Part shown: positions 18,718-29,040 of the stretch, one piece after another | Layout of the letters: each line of letters begins with the position of its first letter | Numbering within the stretch: position 1 is the first letter of the stretch | From: Shinella yambaruensis | Lineage (GTDB): Bacteria > Pseudomonadota > Alphaproteobacteria > Rhizobiales > Rhizobiaceae | DNA: 64,000 nucleotides | Assembly: GCF_022899355.1 (NCBI RefSeq) | Contig: NZ_JALJCK010000008.1 | Location: forward strand, 186,001 to 250,000 | Reading direction: 5' to 3' | The notes under the pieces: generated by a model | Told to the model about the DNA's origin: nothing | The model's input: the letters and a program-made list of their open reading frames with translations, nothing else | The model's database searches: none | Program-made: the position numbers and the translations under genes

Positions 18718-20205
18718 CTACGACCAGCGTGCGAGGGGTGCCGGGGAGGATTTCCGCAAGGTCTGCGCGCGCGTCTCCGCCGCTCTGGCGGATGCCGACG
18801 CGGCGGCGGGGCGCGCCTGCTGCGGCGTGGGGCCGGCGGCGAGATCGTCGAGGAACCCGTCGCACCAGGCGAACACGTCGTTGGTGCGCAGCGTCGTCAT
18901 CATGGCCGTCCAGCGCTCCCGGCGCTCCTCGACGGGCATGGCGAGGCTTCGGGCGATGGCGTCAGCGGTGCCCTCGACGTCGTAGGGATTGACGAGCACG
19001 GCCTCCTTCAGCTCCTGCGCGGCCCCGGCGAAGCGGGAGAGCAGCAGGACGCCGGGATCCTCCCCGTTCTGCGCGGCGACGAACTCCTTGGCGACGAGGT
19101 TCATGCCGTCGCGCAGCGGCGTGACCAGGGCGAGCTTGGCCATGCGGTAGAGCCCGGCCAGCGCCGGGCGGCGCAGCGAGCGGTTGATGTAGCGGATCGG
19201 CACCCAGTCGACCGTGCCGAGCGCGCCGTTCACGCGGCCGGCCTGTTCGGCGACGGCCCGCTGCATCGCCTCGTATTCCGGCACTTCGGAGCGTGATTTC
19301 GGCGTGATCTGCAGCAGCGTCACCTTGCGCTGGCTGTCGGCATGGCGGGTGAGGAAGGATTCGAAGGCATCGATGCGCTGGGTGATGCCCTTGGAATAGT
19401 CGAGCCGGTCGACGCCGATGATGAGCTGCTTGCCGTCGAGGCTCTGCAGCATGCGCTTGTGCAGCGCGGTCTCGGCCGCCCGTTTCGCCAGCGCGGCGAA
19501 ATCGTCCGTCTCGATGCCGATCGGATAGGACCGGGCGGTGAAGGACCGCTCGCCGACGGTGAAGCGAAACGCGTCCAGCCGGTCGCCGAGGCCGTGCCGC
19601 GACAGGCAGTCGGCGAAATTCTCGCGGTCATGCTCGGTCTGGAAGCCGAGCACGTCATAGGCGGTCATGCTCGTCAGCAGCGCCTCGTGCACAGGCATGG
19701 CGTGGAAGACGTCGGGCGCCGGCCAGGGGATGTGCAGGAAGAAGCCGATCCGGTTGGTCACGCCCTGCCGGCGCAGCTCGGCGGCCAGCGGGATGAGATG
19801 GTAGTCGTGGATCCAGATCAGGTCGTCCGGCTCGATGAGCGGCAGGAGGCGGCTTGCGAAGAAGCGGTTCACGCGGAAATAGCCGGCCATCTCGCGCCGG
19901 CCGTATTCGGCAAGGTCCAGCCGGTAGTGGCAGATCGGCCAGAGCACCCGGTTGGCAAAGCCCTGGTAGTATTCCTCGACGTCGCGCTCGGTGAGGTCGG
20001 TGAGCGCATATTCGATGTTGCCCTCCTTCAGCCTCTGCAGCGGCCCGACCGCATCGTCCGTGCAGGACCGGCCGGACCAGCCGAGCCAGAGCCCGCCGCG
20101 TGCCTCCAGCGCTGTCTGAAGGGCGACGGCGAGGCCGCCGGCAGGAGCAGTCCCGCTCTTGTCGGGAATGGGAACGCGGTTGGAAACGACGACGAGACGA
20201 GCCAT
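18718..20205 (-). CDS. otsA: alpha,alpha-trehalose-6-phosphate synthase
   Basis: GT20 glycosyltransferase, UDP-glucose + glucose 6-phosphate to trehalose 6-phosphate, 495 aa, close to the usual ~470. Motifs: [10 protein letters not shown] at the N-terminus, [21 protein letters not shown], and [18 protein letters not shown]. The last ~25 residues are Ala/Arg-rich and not conserved-looking. There is no otsB next to it. It points against the HAD gene (convergent, 166 bp apart). Role: osmoprotection; it appears unrelated to the neighbouring catabolic loci. Confidence 0.96.
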   Translation of the reverse strand: MARLVVVSNRVPIPDKSGTAPAGGLAVALQTALEARGGLWLGWSGRSCTDDAVGPLQRLKEGNIEYALTDLTERDVEEYYQGFANRVLWPICHYRLDLAEYGRREMAGYFRVNRFFASRLLPLIEPDDLIWIHDYHLIPLAAELRRQGVTNRIGFFLHIPWPAPDVFHAMPVHEALLTSMTAYDVLGFQTEHDRENFADCLSRHGLGDRLDAFRFTVGERSFTARSYPIGIETDDFAALAKRAAETALHKRMLQSLDGKQLIIGVDRLDYSKGITQRIDAFESFLTRHADSQRKVTLLQITPKSRSEVPEYEAMQRAVAEQAGRVNGALGTVDWVPIRYINRSLRRPALAGLYRMAKLALVTPLRDGMNLVAKEFVAAQNGEDPGVLLLSRFAGAAQELKEAVLVNPYDVEGTADAIARSLAMPVEERRERWTAMMTTLRTNDVFAWCDGFLDDLAAGPTPQQARPAAASASARAAETRAQTLRKSSPAPLARWS

Positions 20206-20233
20206 GAATTCGGTACTACCTTGTGGGCCGCGC

Positions 20234-20254
20234 CCCTCATTGCATGAGGGTTTT
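20234..20254 (+). repeat. stem-loop upstream of otsA
   Basis: CCCTCAT-TGC-ATGAGGG followed by TTTT on the plus strand. Read on the minus strand it would lie in the otsA 5' leader, ~28 nt before the ATG. It could terminate antisense transcription or structure the otsA leader. The rest of 20206-20426 shows nothing coding. Confidence 0.45.
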
Positions 20255-20386
20255 GCGAGGGCGCGTTGAACCCGAAAAAGAGGAATTTTGCGCCAGCGGA
20301 CAGCGCCGGCGGACTTTTTCGCAATGCACCGTAAACGGCCGGGGGCCGGGAAGGTTCCCTAAAACCGGCGATTTTGCCGTCCTGCG

Positions 20387-20403
20387 GGGCCGTTTTGCGG
20401 CCC
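20387..20403 (-). terminator. possible terminator after the RND pump gene
   Basis: GGGCCG-TTTTG-CGGCCC lies 24 nt beyond the stop of the pump gene. On the minus strand no T-run follows directly, so the call is weak. Confidence 0.35.
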
Positions 20404-20426
20404 GCCCCGCCCCGGGACGGGACGCT

Positions 20427-23400
20427 TCAGGGGCGCTGGAGGGAGGTGTCCTCCCCGGCCTGCCGCTCCCGGTGGCGCGGTCCCTTGGGGAACCATCCGG
20501 CGACGCGCGCGCCGACCGGGTCGAGCAGCGTCAGCACCACGGGCACGAAGACGAGCGTCAGGAGCGTGGAGGAGATGAGGCCGCCGATGACGGCATGGGC
20601 CATCGGCGCGCGCTGCTCGCCGCCCTCGCCGAGGCCGATGGCCATCGGCAGCATGCCGAAGATCATCGCCAGCGTCGTCATGATGATCGGCCGCAGGCGC
20701 ACCGCGCCGGCATCCGCCAGGCTGTCCTGCAGGCTCTTGCCTTCCCGCCGGCCCTGGTTGGAATAGTCGACGAGCAGGATCGCGTTCTTGGTGACGAGGC
20801 CCATCAGCATGATGAAGCCGATGATCGAGAACATGTTGAGCGTCGAGCCGGTGACGAGAAGGCCGATCAGGACGCCGATCAGCGACAGCGGCAGCGTCAT
20901 CATGATGGCGACGGGCTGGAGGAAGGACCCGAACTGCGAGGCGAGGATGATGTAGATGAAGATGACGGCAAGGGCGAGCGACTGGAGCGCATAGCCCATG
21001 CTCTCCTCAAGGTTTTCCGCATCGCCGCCGAAGCTGATGCGGTAGCCCGCCGGGATCTGCATCTTCGCGATGGCGGCGTTGAGGTCCGCGGTCACGTCGC
21101 CGAGCGCGCGCGCCTCGATATTGCTCTCGATCCGGATCTCGCGGGAGAGGTCCTTGCGCGTGATGGCGTCCGGCGCGGTGCTTTCGATGACGTCGGCCAC
21201 CTGGTCGAGCAGAACGGTGATCGGCTTGCCGTTCTCGTCCGTCCGGCCGGTGGCGATGGTGAGGTCGCGAAGCTGCGCGGCATCGCGCCGGCCCGTCGCC
21301 GGCAGGCGCACCACGACGTCGTAGGTCTCCCCGTCCGGCGCGTTCCAGACGGATATGGCATCGCCCGCCACCAGCGGGCGCAGGGTGTCGCCGATCGCCG
21401 CGATCGAGACGTCGAGGTCGCTCGCCGCCTCGTGGCGGATCCGCACGGCGAGCGTCGGGCGCTTGTTCTCGATCGACGATTCGACCTCCGTCGCGCCGGG
21501 AATGGCGGCAAGGGCGGTGGTGATCTCGTTGGAGATGCGGCGCAGCTCCGCCTCGCCGTCGCCGAGCACGGAAAGCTGGAGCGGCTTTTGCGACGAGCCC
21601 ATGCCCGTGTTCTGGCCGATGGAGACCTCGAGGCCGGCAATGGAGGCGAGGCGCTTGCGGAACGGCTCCATGCTGGCCGCCGTCGTCACCGAGCGCTCGG
21701 TGCTCGGCTTGAGCTGGACGGCCACCGTCGCCTCGTTGAAGCCGCGCGCGCCGCCGGCATTGATGGTGGAATAGATGGTGTCGACATAGTCGAACTCGCG
21801 CAGCGCCCGCTCGACCTGGCCGACCTTCGCCGCCATGTAGTCCAGCGACGCGCCCTCGGTGGCCTTCAGCGCGATGGAGACCTCGCCCTGGTCGGCCGGC
21901 GGCAGGAATTCCGCGCCGATGCGCGGCACGAGCATCAGGCTTGCGAAGAACAGCGCGATGACCACGAAGACCGTCGTCTTGCGATAGCGGAAGGTCCAGC
22001 GGATGAGCCGGCGATACCGGTCGGCGAGGCGCTCGAACCAGCGGTCGAACCGCGCGATCAGCCGCCCGAGCGGGCCTCGCTTCGCGTTCACCTCGGACTG
22101 CGGATCGTACCAGACGCTCGACAGCATCGGATCGAGCGTGAAGGACACGAAGAGCGAGATGAGCACCGCGACGGCGACGGTCACGCCGAACTGCAGGAAG
22201 AACCGGCCGATGAGGCCGCCCATGAAGGCGACGGGCAGGAAGACCGCGACGATGCAGAGCGTGGTGGCGAGAACGGCAAGGCCGATCTCGTTCGTGCCGT
22301 CGAGGGCCGCGTCCACATGGCTCTTGCCCATGTGCAGATGGCGCGTGATGTTCTCGCGCACGACGATCGCATCGTCGATCAGGATGCCGATCGACAGCGA
22401 CAGCGCCATGAGCGTCATGGTGTTGAGCGTGAAGCCGAGCGCATGGATGAGCGCGAAGGTGCCGATCACCGAGATCGGCAGGGTCAGCCCGGTGATGACG
22501 GTCGAGCGCCAGGAATTGAGGAACAGGAAGACGATCACCACGGTGAGCACGCCGCCCTCGATCAGGGTGCGCTGGACCTCCTGCACCTGGGCGGCGATGG
22601 GGCGGGAATTGTCGCGCGTCACCTTCAGCTCGATCCCTTCCGGGGCAAGCTCGACATTCAGCGCCGCGATCTCCTTGCGCAGTTCCGCGGCCACTTGCAC
22701 GGTGTTGGCGCCCTGCACCTTGACGACGTCCAGCCCCAGCGAGGGCATGCCCTGGTAGGTGGCGCGGCTCGTCACCTCGGCGCCGATGTCGAGGATCGTC
22801 GCGACGTCGGACAGATAGACCGGATAGCCGCCGCTCTGCGCGACGATGATGCCGTTGAAGCCCGCCACGTCCGGCACGCGGCCCTCGACGGTGACGATCC
22901 TCTGGTTGATGCCGGAGATCAGCGTGCCGGCGGCGCGGTCCTGGTTCTCCTTGCGGATGGCGTCCATGACGGAGGTGACCGCGATGCCATAGGCTTCGAG
23001 GCGGTCGGGATCGACCATCACGAGCACCTGGCGCTCGCTGCCGCCGACCAGCGAGATCTGGCCGACGCCGGCGATGACGCTGAGCCGGTTGGTGATCACG
23101 CGGTTGGCGAGCGTGGTGATCTCCGAAAGCGTGCGCTTCGAGGACGAGGCGGCGATGGAGAGGATGGGCGCGTCGTCCGGATTGAAGCGGGTGACCTGCG
23201 GCGTGTCCACCGCGTCGGGGAAGCTCGCCTCCAGCCGCGCGACGCGGTCGCGCACCTCCTGGGCGGCCACCTGCGAATCAACGTCGAGCTCGAACTGCAC
23301 GACGACGACGGAGCGGCCCTCGTAGGATTCGGAGATGATCGTGTCGATGCCGCCGATCGTGTTCAGCGCCGTCTCGATCGGGCGCGACACCTCGCTTTCC

Positions 23401-23576
23401 ACGGTCGAGGGCGAGGCGCCCGTATAGCTCGCGGTGACGACGACGATGGGAAGGTCGGTCTCGGGGAACTGGTCGACGCCGAGGCGGAAATAGGAGAACA
23501 GCCCGATGACCAGGATCGTCACCATCATCATGGTGGCGAAGACGGGATGGCGGACGCTGATGCGCGTGAGGAACAT
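20427..23576 (-). CDS. RND efflux pump, HAE1 family inner-membrane transporter
   Basis: Proton-driven exporter of the AcrB/MexB superfamily, 1049 aa, full length. The N-terminus [18 protein letters not shown] is typical. Two large periplasmic loops separate the two six-helix halves. The proton-relay acidic pair is in TM4 ([15 protein letters not shown]). The end shows the paired [13 protein letters not shown] and [23 protein letters not shown] motifs. The gene follows its membrane fusion partner with 3 nt between. No TolC-type outer-membrane gene or local TetR regulator is adjacent. Substrates are unknown. Confidence 0.95.
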   Translation of the reverse strand: MFLTRISVRHPVFATMMMVTILVIGLFSYFRLGVDQFPETDLPIVVVTASYTGASPSTVESEVSRPIETALNTIGGIDTIISESYEGRSVVVVQFELDVDSQVAAQEVRDRVARLEASFPDAVDTPQVTRFNPDDAPILSIAASSSKRTLSEITTLANRVITNRLSVIAGVGQISLVGGSERQVLVMVDPDRLEAYGIAVTSVMDAIRKENQDRAAGTLISGINQRIVTVEGRVPDVAGFNGIIVAQSGGYPVYLSDVATILDIGAEVTSRATYQGMPSLGLDVVKVQGANTVQVAAELRKEIAALNVELAPEGIELKVTRDNSRPIAAQVQEVQRTLIEGGVLTVVIVFLFLNSWRSTVITGLTLPISVIGTFALIHALGFTLNTMTLMALSLSIGILIDDAIVVRENITRHLHMGKSHVDAALDGTNEIGLAVLATTLCIVAVFLPVAFMGGLIGRFFLQFGVTVAVAVLISLFVSFTLDPMLSSVWYDPQSEVNAKRGPLGRLIARFDRWFERLADRYRRLIRWTFRYRKTTVFVVIALFFASLMLVPRIGAEFLPPADQGEVSIALKATEGASLDYMAAKVGQVERALREFDYVDTIYSTINAGGARGFNEATVAVQLKPSTERSVTTAASMEPFRKRLASIAGLEVSIGQNTGMGSSQKPLQLSVLGDGEAELRRISNEITTALAAIPGATEVESSIENKRPTLAVRIRHEAASDLDVSIAAIGDTLRPLVAGDAISVWNAPDGETYDVVVRLPATGRRDAAQLRDLTIATGRTDENGKPITVLLDQVADVIESTAPDAITRKDLSREIRIESNIEARALGDVTADLNAAIAKMQIPAGYRISFGGDAENLEESMGYALQSLALAVIFIYIILASQFGSFLQPVAIMMTLPLSLIGVLIGLLVTGSTLNMFSIIGFIMLMGLVTKNAILLVDYSNQGRREGKSLQDSLADAGAVRLRPIIMTTLAMIFGMLPMAIGLGEGGEQRAPMAHAVIGGLISSTLLTLVFVPVVLTLLDPVGARVAGWFPKGPRHRERQAGEDTSLQRP

Positions 23577-23579
23577 CGC

Positions 23580-24689
23580 TTACAGCCCCTCGACGACGAC
23601 CGGCATGCCCGCTTCCAGCGCCGGCAGCGGCGCGGAAACGACGACGTCGCCGGCTTCGAGCCCCGAGACCGCGACGAGGCCCCGGTCCGTCCATGCGGTG
23701 CCGAGCACGATCGGCTGGCGGCGCAGCACGCCCTCCGTCACCTTGAGCACGAAGCTGCCCGTCTGGTCCTGGCGGATCGCCGCGTTCGGCAGGGCGATGA
23801 CGCCCTTCCGCTCGTCGACCTTGAGGATGCCCGTCGTGAACATGCCGCCCTTCAGCGTGCGGTCGTTGTTGTCGATCGCCAGGAAGACCCGCACGGCCCG
23901 CGAGCCGGCGACGGCGGTGGGCGAAATGCGCGTGACCGCGCCGGAGAAGGTCCTGTCCGCAAAACCCTCGACCGTGAGCTCGACCGGCTGGCCGACCCGC
24001 ACCATGGGAATGCGGCTGGTCGGCACGCCCGCGTCCACCTCCATCCTGGAGAGATCGACGATGGTGAGGAGCTCGGTGTTGAGCGCCACCGTCTGGTCCT
24101 GCTCGACGGGCCGCGAGGCGACGACGCCGTCGAACACGGCGCGGACCTCCGCATCGGCGAGGTCGCGCTCGGCATCCGCGATCTCGGCCTGCTTCGAGCG
24201 GAGCTGGGCGGCGAGATTGGCGACATTGGCCTCGGCCTCCAGGGTCGCCGCCTCCGTGGACGCGCCGCTCTGGCCGAGGCTGGTGGTGCGGCGCAGGACG
24301 GATTCGGCAAGCTGCAGCTGCGCGGTCAGGGCCTCCGCCGAAGCCCGGCGCACGGTCAGCGTGGATTCGAGCGCCCGCGTGTCGAAGCGCACGAGAAGGT
24401 CCCCCTTCCTGACGACGTCGCCGACCTTGACGGGCAGCTCGACGATCGTCGAGGCGACGCGTGCGGCATGCGTCGACCGGCGGATCGGCGCCAGCGATCC
24501 GGAGATCCGCACGTCGCTGGCGATGTCGCGCGGCTCGACGCGCGTGACGTCGACCGCGGCGAGCTCCAGCGGCGCAGTCGACGCGGCGGGCGTCTGCGCC
24601 CGCGCGGCCTGCAGGCCCCCCATGGCGATGGCGATCAAAACCCATGCGGCCCCGGCCGCGTTTGACCATGCCTTGTTGCTTGCGAACAT
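23580..24689 (-). CDS. RND efflux periplasmic membrane fusion protein
   Basis: 369 aa adaptor linking the pump at 20427-23576 to an outer-membrane channel. A signal-like N-terminus of ~31 aa ends at ARAQTPA. Then come the barrel/lipoyl half (VASTIVELPVKVGDVVRKGDLLVRFD), a helical hairpin (~110-175, rich in Ala, Glu and Leu), the second lipoyl half (VRAVFDGVVASRPVEQDQTV), and the beta-barrel with MFTTGILKVDERKGVIALPNAAI. The family is the MexH/AcrA type. It is the first gene of the two-gene efflux operon. Confidence 0.93.
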   Translation of the reverse strand: MFASNKAWSNAAGAAWVLIAIAMGGLQAARAQTPAASTAPLELAAVDVTRVEPRDIASDVRISGSLAPIRRSTHAARVASTIVELPVKVGDVVRKGDLLVRFDTRALESTLTVRRASAEALTAQLQLAESVLRRTTSLGQSGASTEAATLEAEANVANLAAQLRSKQAEIADAERDLADAEVRAVFDGVVASRPVEQDQTVALNTELLTIVDLSRMEVDAGVPTSRIPMVRVGQPVELTVEGFADRTFSGAVTRISPTAVAGSRAVRVFLAIDNNDRTLKGGMFTTGILKVDERKGVIALPNAAIRQDQTGSFVLKVTEGVLRRQPIVLGTAWTDRGLVAVSGLEAGDVVVSAPLPALEAGMPVVVEGL

Positions 24690-24722
24690 TGTTGCTCCGG
24701 ATCACAGCCGACGACGTTGGAG

Positions 24723-24739
24723 CGGAACGTAGAGTTCCG
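24723..24739. promoter_or_regulatory. inverted repeat upstream of the efflux operon
   Basis: CGGAAC-GTAGA-GTTCCG lies 34 nt upstream of the membrane fusion protein start. It could be a repressor site. Apart from this, the 296-bp gap 24690-24985 holds only GC-rich sequence with no convincing gene or terminator. Confidence 0.3.
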
Positions 24740-24985
24740 GTCCCCTACAATCCAGAAAGGGAGACGGAAAACAGAAAGAATTCTCGACGGCGTTGCAGCC
24801 ATGCCCCGCATCGCGGCGGTGCGGCCGGGAATGTCGCCGGCATGCCCGGCCCGGCCGGCGACGCCTCCGGAGCGGCGGGTTTCCGGGGATGCGGGCGCCG
24901 GCCCCCGGCGCGAAGCACGTCATCGCGGGAGGAGCCGGGGCCTTCCCCCCGCGATGAGGACCGTCCTGCCGGCCCGCGCGGCCGC

Positions 24986-25780
24986 CTACTTGACGAAGGC
25001 CTTGCCGAGGCCCATCGCGCGCTCGACGATCATGATCACGGCGAGCGTCAGCAGGATGAGGAGCGCCGAGGCGGCGGCGACGAGCGGGTCGGCCTGGTTG
25101 TAGACATAGTTGTAGAGCTCGACGGGAAGCGTGCTGATGCGCGGGCCGGTGAGGAAGAGCGTGATCACCACCTCGTCGAAGGAGACGAGGAAGCAGAGGG
25201 CGGCGGCCGCGACGATGCCGGGCGTCAGCATCGGCACGGTGACGCGGAAGAACACGGTCAGCGGCTTTGCGCCGAGCGTGCGCGCGGCCTCCTCGCAGGC
25301 GCGGTCCTGCGTGCTGAGCGAGACGGCGAGCACGCGCAGCGCATAGGGCAGCGTCACCACCAGATGGGCGAAGACGAGGCCGTGCATCGTCGCCAGCAGC
25401 CCGAAGGAGGCGAAGACGATGAGGATGGCAAGGCCGAGCACGATGGTGGGCAGCAACAGCGGCGCGGTGAACAGGTTGAACAGGAGGTCCCGCCCGGTGA
25501 ATTTCAGCCGCGTCATCACCCAGGCGGCCGGCACGGCGATGACGATCGAGAGCGCCGTGACGATCGCCGCCAGCGACAGGCTGGTCCAGAAGGCCTTCAA
25601 CATCTGGCTGTTGGCGAAGAGCGCCGAATACCACCGCGTCGACCAGAAGGACGGCGGGAAGCGCAGCACCTGGTCGCCGGAAAACGACAGCGGGAAGACC
25701 AGGATGACCGGCGCCAGCAGGTAGACGAACAGCACGAAGACGAGGATGCGCATCGGCCAGGAGGTCTTGTGGATTTCCAT
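24986..25780 (-). CDS. polyamine-type ABC transporter permease (PotC-like)
   Basis: Inner-membrane permease, 264 aa. Hydrophobic segments are near 12-30, 65-88, 100-125, 130-150, 185-205 and 235-255. The EAA-loop is EEAARTLGAKPLTVFFRVTVPMLTPG (~163-188). It is the last gene of the minus-strand importer. 93 nt, including a repeat and a palindrome, separate it from the preceding permease gene, unlike the tight spacing of the rest, so an insertion of the repeat into the operon is likely. Confidence 0.92.
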   Translation of the reverse strand: MEIHKTSWPMRILVFVLFVYLLAPVILVFPLSFSGDQVLRFPPSFWSTRWYSALFANSQMLKAFWTSLSLAAIVTALSIVIAVPAAWVMTRLKFTGRDLLFNLFTAPLLLPTIVLGLAILIVFASFGLLATMHGLVFAHLVVTLPYALRVLAVSLSTQDRACEEAARTLGAKPLTVFFRVTVPMLTPGIVAAAALCFLVSFDEVVITLFLTGPRISTLPVELYNYVYNQADPLVAAASALLILLTLAVIMIVERAMGLGKAFVK

Positions 25781-25804
25781 GGGTATACCTCCGAGAGTTT
25801 GTCA

Positions 25805-25877
25805 GGGAAAAGTGGAAACCGGTTTTCCCGAAAAGACAAACGAAAACAAAAGAATCTAGAGTCTATATAGACTCTAG
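25805..25877. repeat. rhizobial-type intergenic repeat with a 22-bp perfect palindrome
   Basis: 25805-25861 contains GTGGAAACCGGTTTTCCCG, then AAAAGACAAACG and AAAACAAAAGAATCTAGAG. This resembles a dispersed intergenic element I recall from Rhizobiaceae genomes (from memory, not searched). Its end merges with a perfect palindrome at 25856-25877 (half CTAGAGTCTAT, followed by its reverse complement), which contains the TAG stop of the upstream permease gene. The hairpin may attenuate or process the operon mRNA. Confidence 0.6.
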
Positions 25878-26737
25878 TCGAGACGCCGCAGCACGGCGGA
25901 ATAGGCCCAGAGCGCCGCGCCGAACACGATGAGCACGAGGATCGAGAGGGTGGAGGCAAGCGGCCAGTTGAGCGTGACGATCGCCTGGTCGTAGATCTCG
26001 GTCGCCAGCAGGAAGACCCGCCCGCCGCCCATCAGCTTGGGCGTGATGAAGGACGAGACGGCCAGAACGAAGCACAGCAGGCAGCCGAGCGCGATGCCGG
26101 GCAGCGTCAGCGGCAGGATGACCTTGCGGAAGGTGCGGGCCGGCGTCGCGCCGAGCGTGCGCGCGGCCTCCTCCACCCGCGGATCGAGCCGGCCGAAACC
26201 GGCCATCAGCGCCAGGATCATGTAGGGCATCAGGATCTCGGTGAGGCCGATGAAGACGCCCTTGATGTTGAACATCAGGCTCGGCGCCGGCAGGCCGAGC
26301 GCCTTGATGGCGCTGACCACAGGACCGTCGTCGGTCAGGATCGCGATCCAGCCATAGGTGCGCACCACGGCGGAGGTGAGCAGCGGCGAGATGACGAGGA
26401 CGGTGAGGAAGGTCCGCCAGGAGCCGGAGGCGCGGTGCAGGTAGAGCGCGATCGGGTAGGAGACGACGAGCGTCGTCAGCGTGATGGCAAGGCTGATCCA
26501 GACGGAATTGAGGACCAATTCCAGATAGAAGGGATCGCTGAGCAGGCCCGCCCAGTTCTCCCAGGTGAAGACCTGCTCGATGCCGCCGCCGATGCGCGAC
26601 CTGTTGAAGGAATAGCGGGCGAGGTTGAGCACCGGCAGGATGAAGCCGATCGCGTTGATGAGCGCGATGGGGAGCAGGAGGAGGACGGCGAGCTGGCCGT
26701 CGCGCCAGGCGCGCGGAAGGGCGGGGGCGGCGCTCAT
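25874..26737 (-). CDS. polyamine-type ABC transporter permease (PotB-like)
   Basis: 287 aa inner-membrane permease. The first membrane segment is at ~15-36 (LAVLLLLPIALINAIGFIL). The EAA-loop is EEAARTLGATPARTFRKVILPLTLPG (~187-212). The start at 26737 overlaps the ATPase stop as ATGA; the frame is open far upstream, but that region is the ATPase gene. The stop codon lies inside the 25856-25877 palindrome. It pairs with the PotC-like permease. Confidence 0.92.
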   Translation of the reverse strand: MSAAPALPRAWRDGQLAVLLLLPIALINAIGFILPVLNLARYSFNRSRIGGGIEQVFTWENWAGLLSDPFYLELVLNSVWISLAITLTTLVVSYPIALYLHRASGSWRTFLTVLVISPLLTSAVVRTYGWIAILTDDGPVVSAIKALGLPAPSLMFNIKGVFIGLTEILMPYMILALMAGFGRLDPRVEEAARTLGATPARTFRKVILPLTLPGIALGCLLCFVLAVSSFITPKLMGGGRVFLLATEIYDQAIVTLNWPLASTLSILVLIVFGAALWAYSAVLRRLD

Positions 26738-27807
26738 TTCTCGCCCGCCGGATAGATGAGCGTGTCCTCGGCCGACCAGCCGAGCGTGACGCTGTCGCCG
26801 GCCGCAAGCGGGCTGCGGCCCCGCCGTGTCGCTTCCTCGACGACGATCTCCTCGCCGCCGACGCTGACGCCGTATTGCACGAGGTCGCCGATGAAGGTGA
26901 TGGTCGATACGGTGCCCTCGACCTTGTTGTCGGCCTCGCCCGTCTCCTGGAGGCGGATGCGGTGCGGGCGCACGAGGATGTCGACGGCGCCGGCGGGCAG
27001 GCGCGTGGCGGAGCGGAGCTGCTGGCCGGCCCCCGTGAGGGTGCCTTGCGCGGTCACCGTGCCCTTGAGGCGGTTCGTGCGGCCGACGAAATTGGCGACG
27101 AAGGCCGTCGCCGGGCGCTCGTAGACCTCGGTCGGCGTGCCGAACTGCTCGACGCGGCCGCCGCGCATGACGACGACGCGGTCGCACATCGACAGCGCCT
27201 CGACCTGGTCGTGGGTGACGAAGACGGCGGTGATGCCGCTCTCTTGCTGGAGGGCGCGGATCTGTACGCGCATCTCGTCGCGCAGCTTGGCGTCGAGATT
27301 GGACAGCGGTTCGTCGAGCAAAAGGATCGACGGTTCGATGACGAGGGCGCGGGCGAGCGCCACGCGCTGCTGCTGGCCGCCCGACAGTTCCTTCGGCTTG
27401 CGATGGGCGAGGTGGCCGAGCTGGACCATCTCCAGCGCCTGCGCCGCCCGCTTTTCCGCCTCGCGGGCAGGGACGTTGCGCATCTGCAGCCCGAACTGGA
27501 CGTTGTGCGAAACGTCCATGTGCGGGAAGAGGGCGTAGCTCTGGAAGACCATGCCCATGTCGCGATCATGGATGGGAAGGTGCGTGATGTCGCGCCCTCC
27601 CACCATGATGCTGCCCCGGGAGGGTTTGTTGAGGCCGGCGATGATCCGGAGCGTCGTGGTCTTTCCGCATCCCGAGGGGCCGAGGAAGGCGACCATCTCG
27701 CCCTTGCGGACGGAAAGATCGAGCGAGGGGATCACGTTGACGGCGCCGAAGCTGACGCCGATTCCTTCCAGTCTGAGATGCTCGTCGGGAGCGGAAGTCG
27801 TGGGCAT
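26734..27807 (-). CDS. polyamine-type ABC transporter ATPase (PotA-like)
   Basis: 357 aa. Walker A GPSGCGKTT, signature LSGGQQQRVALARAL, Walker B ILLLDEPLSNLD, switch FVTHDQVEAL. The C-terminal TOBE-like regulatory region runs from ~240 to 357. I chose the ATG at 27807 because AGGAG sits 7 nt upstream; in-frame codons above it belong to the hairpin-bearing spacer. It drives the permeases at 24986 and 25874 with the binding protein at 27927. Confidence 0.93.
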   Translation of the reverse strand: MPTTSAPDEHLRLEGIGVSFGAVNVIPSLDLSVRKGEMVAFLGPSGCGKTTTLRIIAGLNKPSRGSIMVGGRDITHLPIHDRDMGMVFQSYALFPHMDVSHNVQFGLQMRNVPAREAEKRAAQALEMVQLGHLAHRKPKELSGGQQQRVALARALVIEPSILLLDEPLSNLDAKLRDEMRVQIRALQQESGITAVFVTHDQVEALSMCDRVVVMRGGRVEQFGTPTEVYERPATAFVANFVGRTNRLKGTVTAQGTLTGAGQQLRSATRLPAGAVDILVRPHRIRLQETGEADNKVEGTVSTITFIGDLVQYGVSVGGEEIVVEEATRRGRSPLAAGDSVTLGWSAEDTLIYPAGEK

Positions 27808-27881
27808 GAAGAACTCCTGGGGCAATTCCGGCACGGAACGCGGCCTGTCCAAGGGCGGAACTGCGGAAAGACAGACAGATA

Positions 27882-27916
27882 AAGCGTTTCCGTGATCGGA
27901 GAAAACGGAAACGCTT
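27882..27916 (-). terminator. strong stem-loop between binding protein and ATPase genes
   Basis: A perfect 12-bp stem, AAGCGTTTCCGT / ACGGAAACGCTT, with an 11-nt loop. It begins 11 nt after the binding-protein stop. On the minus strand TTATCTGTCTGTC follows, a weak T-rich tail. It is likely a partial terminator or mRNA stabiliser within the operon. Confidence 0.7.
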
Positions 27917-27926
27917 CCGGCCGGCA

Positions 27927-28982
27927 TCAGCGGCTGAGCGGAATGACGCGGCGGCGCCACTGCTCGGTGATGGCGTCGCGGACCTTGGCGACCTCGAGCC
28001 AGTTGATGTCGATCATCCTGTCCATGGCGCCGGCGGCGGTGCGCTGCAGCGCCTTTTCCGAGATGAGCGCCGCGGCCTTGGCGTTGGTGGGCGCGTAGAA
28101 CATCTGCTCGGTGAAGGCGGCCTGCGCCTCCGGGCTCAGCGCGTAGTCGATGAACTTCCTGGCGCTTTCGCTGGCCGGCCCGCCCTTGACGAGGCCGATC
28201 ACGTTGATCTGGAAGCCGCTGCCTTCCTCCGGCAGCACTACGCCGAGCTTGCCGTCCGACAGGTCGGCATAGACCTGCGCGCGGGCGTTCCAGCCGATGC
28301 CGATCGCCGCCGTGCCGCTGGAGATCGGCTGGTAGACGTCGGGCCGCGGCTCCCAGGTCTGGACGAGGGGCGCAAGTTCCTCCAGCCGCTTGAGGCCGGC
28401 CTCGACGCTCTCGATATAGTTCGTGCCGCCGGCCATCTTGTCGGTGATGATGGTCAGCGTCGTGCCCTGGATGTCCGGCACGGCGGGAATGGAGACCTGC
28501 TTGGCATATTGCGCGTCCCAGAGCGCGTTCCAGGAGGTCGGCGCCTGCTGCACCTTGTCGGTGTTGTAGAGCAGGACTAGGTTGTCGAAGGTGACGCCGG
28601 CGGCGTTGACGCCCTCGTAGCGTGCCTGGGGATAGAGGTCGGCGAGATGCTTCGTCACCGTCTCGTCCATCGGCGCGAAGATGCCTTCGTCGGTCGCGGC
28701 CTTGGCGACCGAGACGTCCATGATGGCGATGTCGATCTGCGGCGCGCTTGCCTGGGCGCGCAGCGTGCCCAGCATCTGGGCGGAGTTCGGCATGCCGTAG
28801 AATTCCACGGTGATGTCGGGATTGGCCTTCATGAAGGGCTCGACGACGGCCTTCACGTAGTTTTCCTGGAAGATGCCGGAATAGGCGGTCAGCACCACCG
28901 TATCGGCCATCGCCACGGATGTGGCGAGGGCCATTGCAAGCGCGGCAAGGCCGGCGCGGGTTGCGTTCTTCATTGCGGTCAT
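27927..28982 (-). CDS. ABC transporter substrate-binding protein (family 1, PotD-like)
   Basis: Periplasmic binding protein, 351 aa. A signal peptide of ~26 aa ends at AMADTVVLT. The mature start VVLTAYSGIFQENYVKAVVEPF, then VEFYGMPNSAQMLGTLRAQ and IGIGWNARAQVYADL, are typical of spermidine/putrescine- or iron-type extracellular binding proteins; the transporter genes downstream favour the former. GGAGG is 7 nt before the ATG at 28982. It follows the RraA-like gene in the same direction. The ligand is unknown. Confidence 0.88.
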   Translation of the reverse strand: MTAMKNATRAGLAALAMALATSVAMADTVVLTAYSGIFQENYVKAVVEPFMKANPDITVEFYGMPNSAQMLGTLRAQASAPQIDIAIMDVSVAKAATDEGIFAPMDETVTKHLADLYPQARYEGVNAAGVTFDNLVLLYNTDKVQQAPTSWNALWDAQYAKQVSIPAVPDIQGTTLTIITDKMAGGTNYIESVEAGLKRLEELAPLVQTWEPRPDVYQPISSGTAAIGIGWNARAQVYADLSDGKLGVVLPEEGSGFQINVIGLVKGGPASESARKFIDYALSPEAQAAFTEQMFYAPTNAKAAALISEKALQRTAAGAMDRMIDINWLEVAKVRDAITEQWRRRVIPLSR

Positions 28983-29040
28983 GAGTTTTCCTCCGCTCTT
29001 GAACCGATTGTTCCCATTTGCTTTATCGTATTGAGCCGCT

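Noticed and set aside
20234-20254. A riboswitch in the otsA leader
   Set aside because: Only one short hairpin is visible, with no multi-helix architecture or known conserved core.
20223-24665. A 1480-codon plus-strand frame covering the RND pump region
   Set aside because: It is fully antisense to the pump and membrane fusion genes, both with intact family motifs. The composition is an artefact of high third-position GC.
24690-24985. A small gene in the gap between the efflux and permease genes
   Set aside because: Open frames there lack ribosome-binding sites and recognisable motifs, and most extend into neighbouring genes on the wrong strand.
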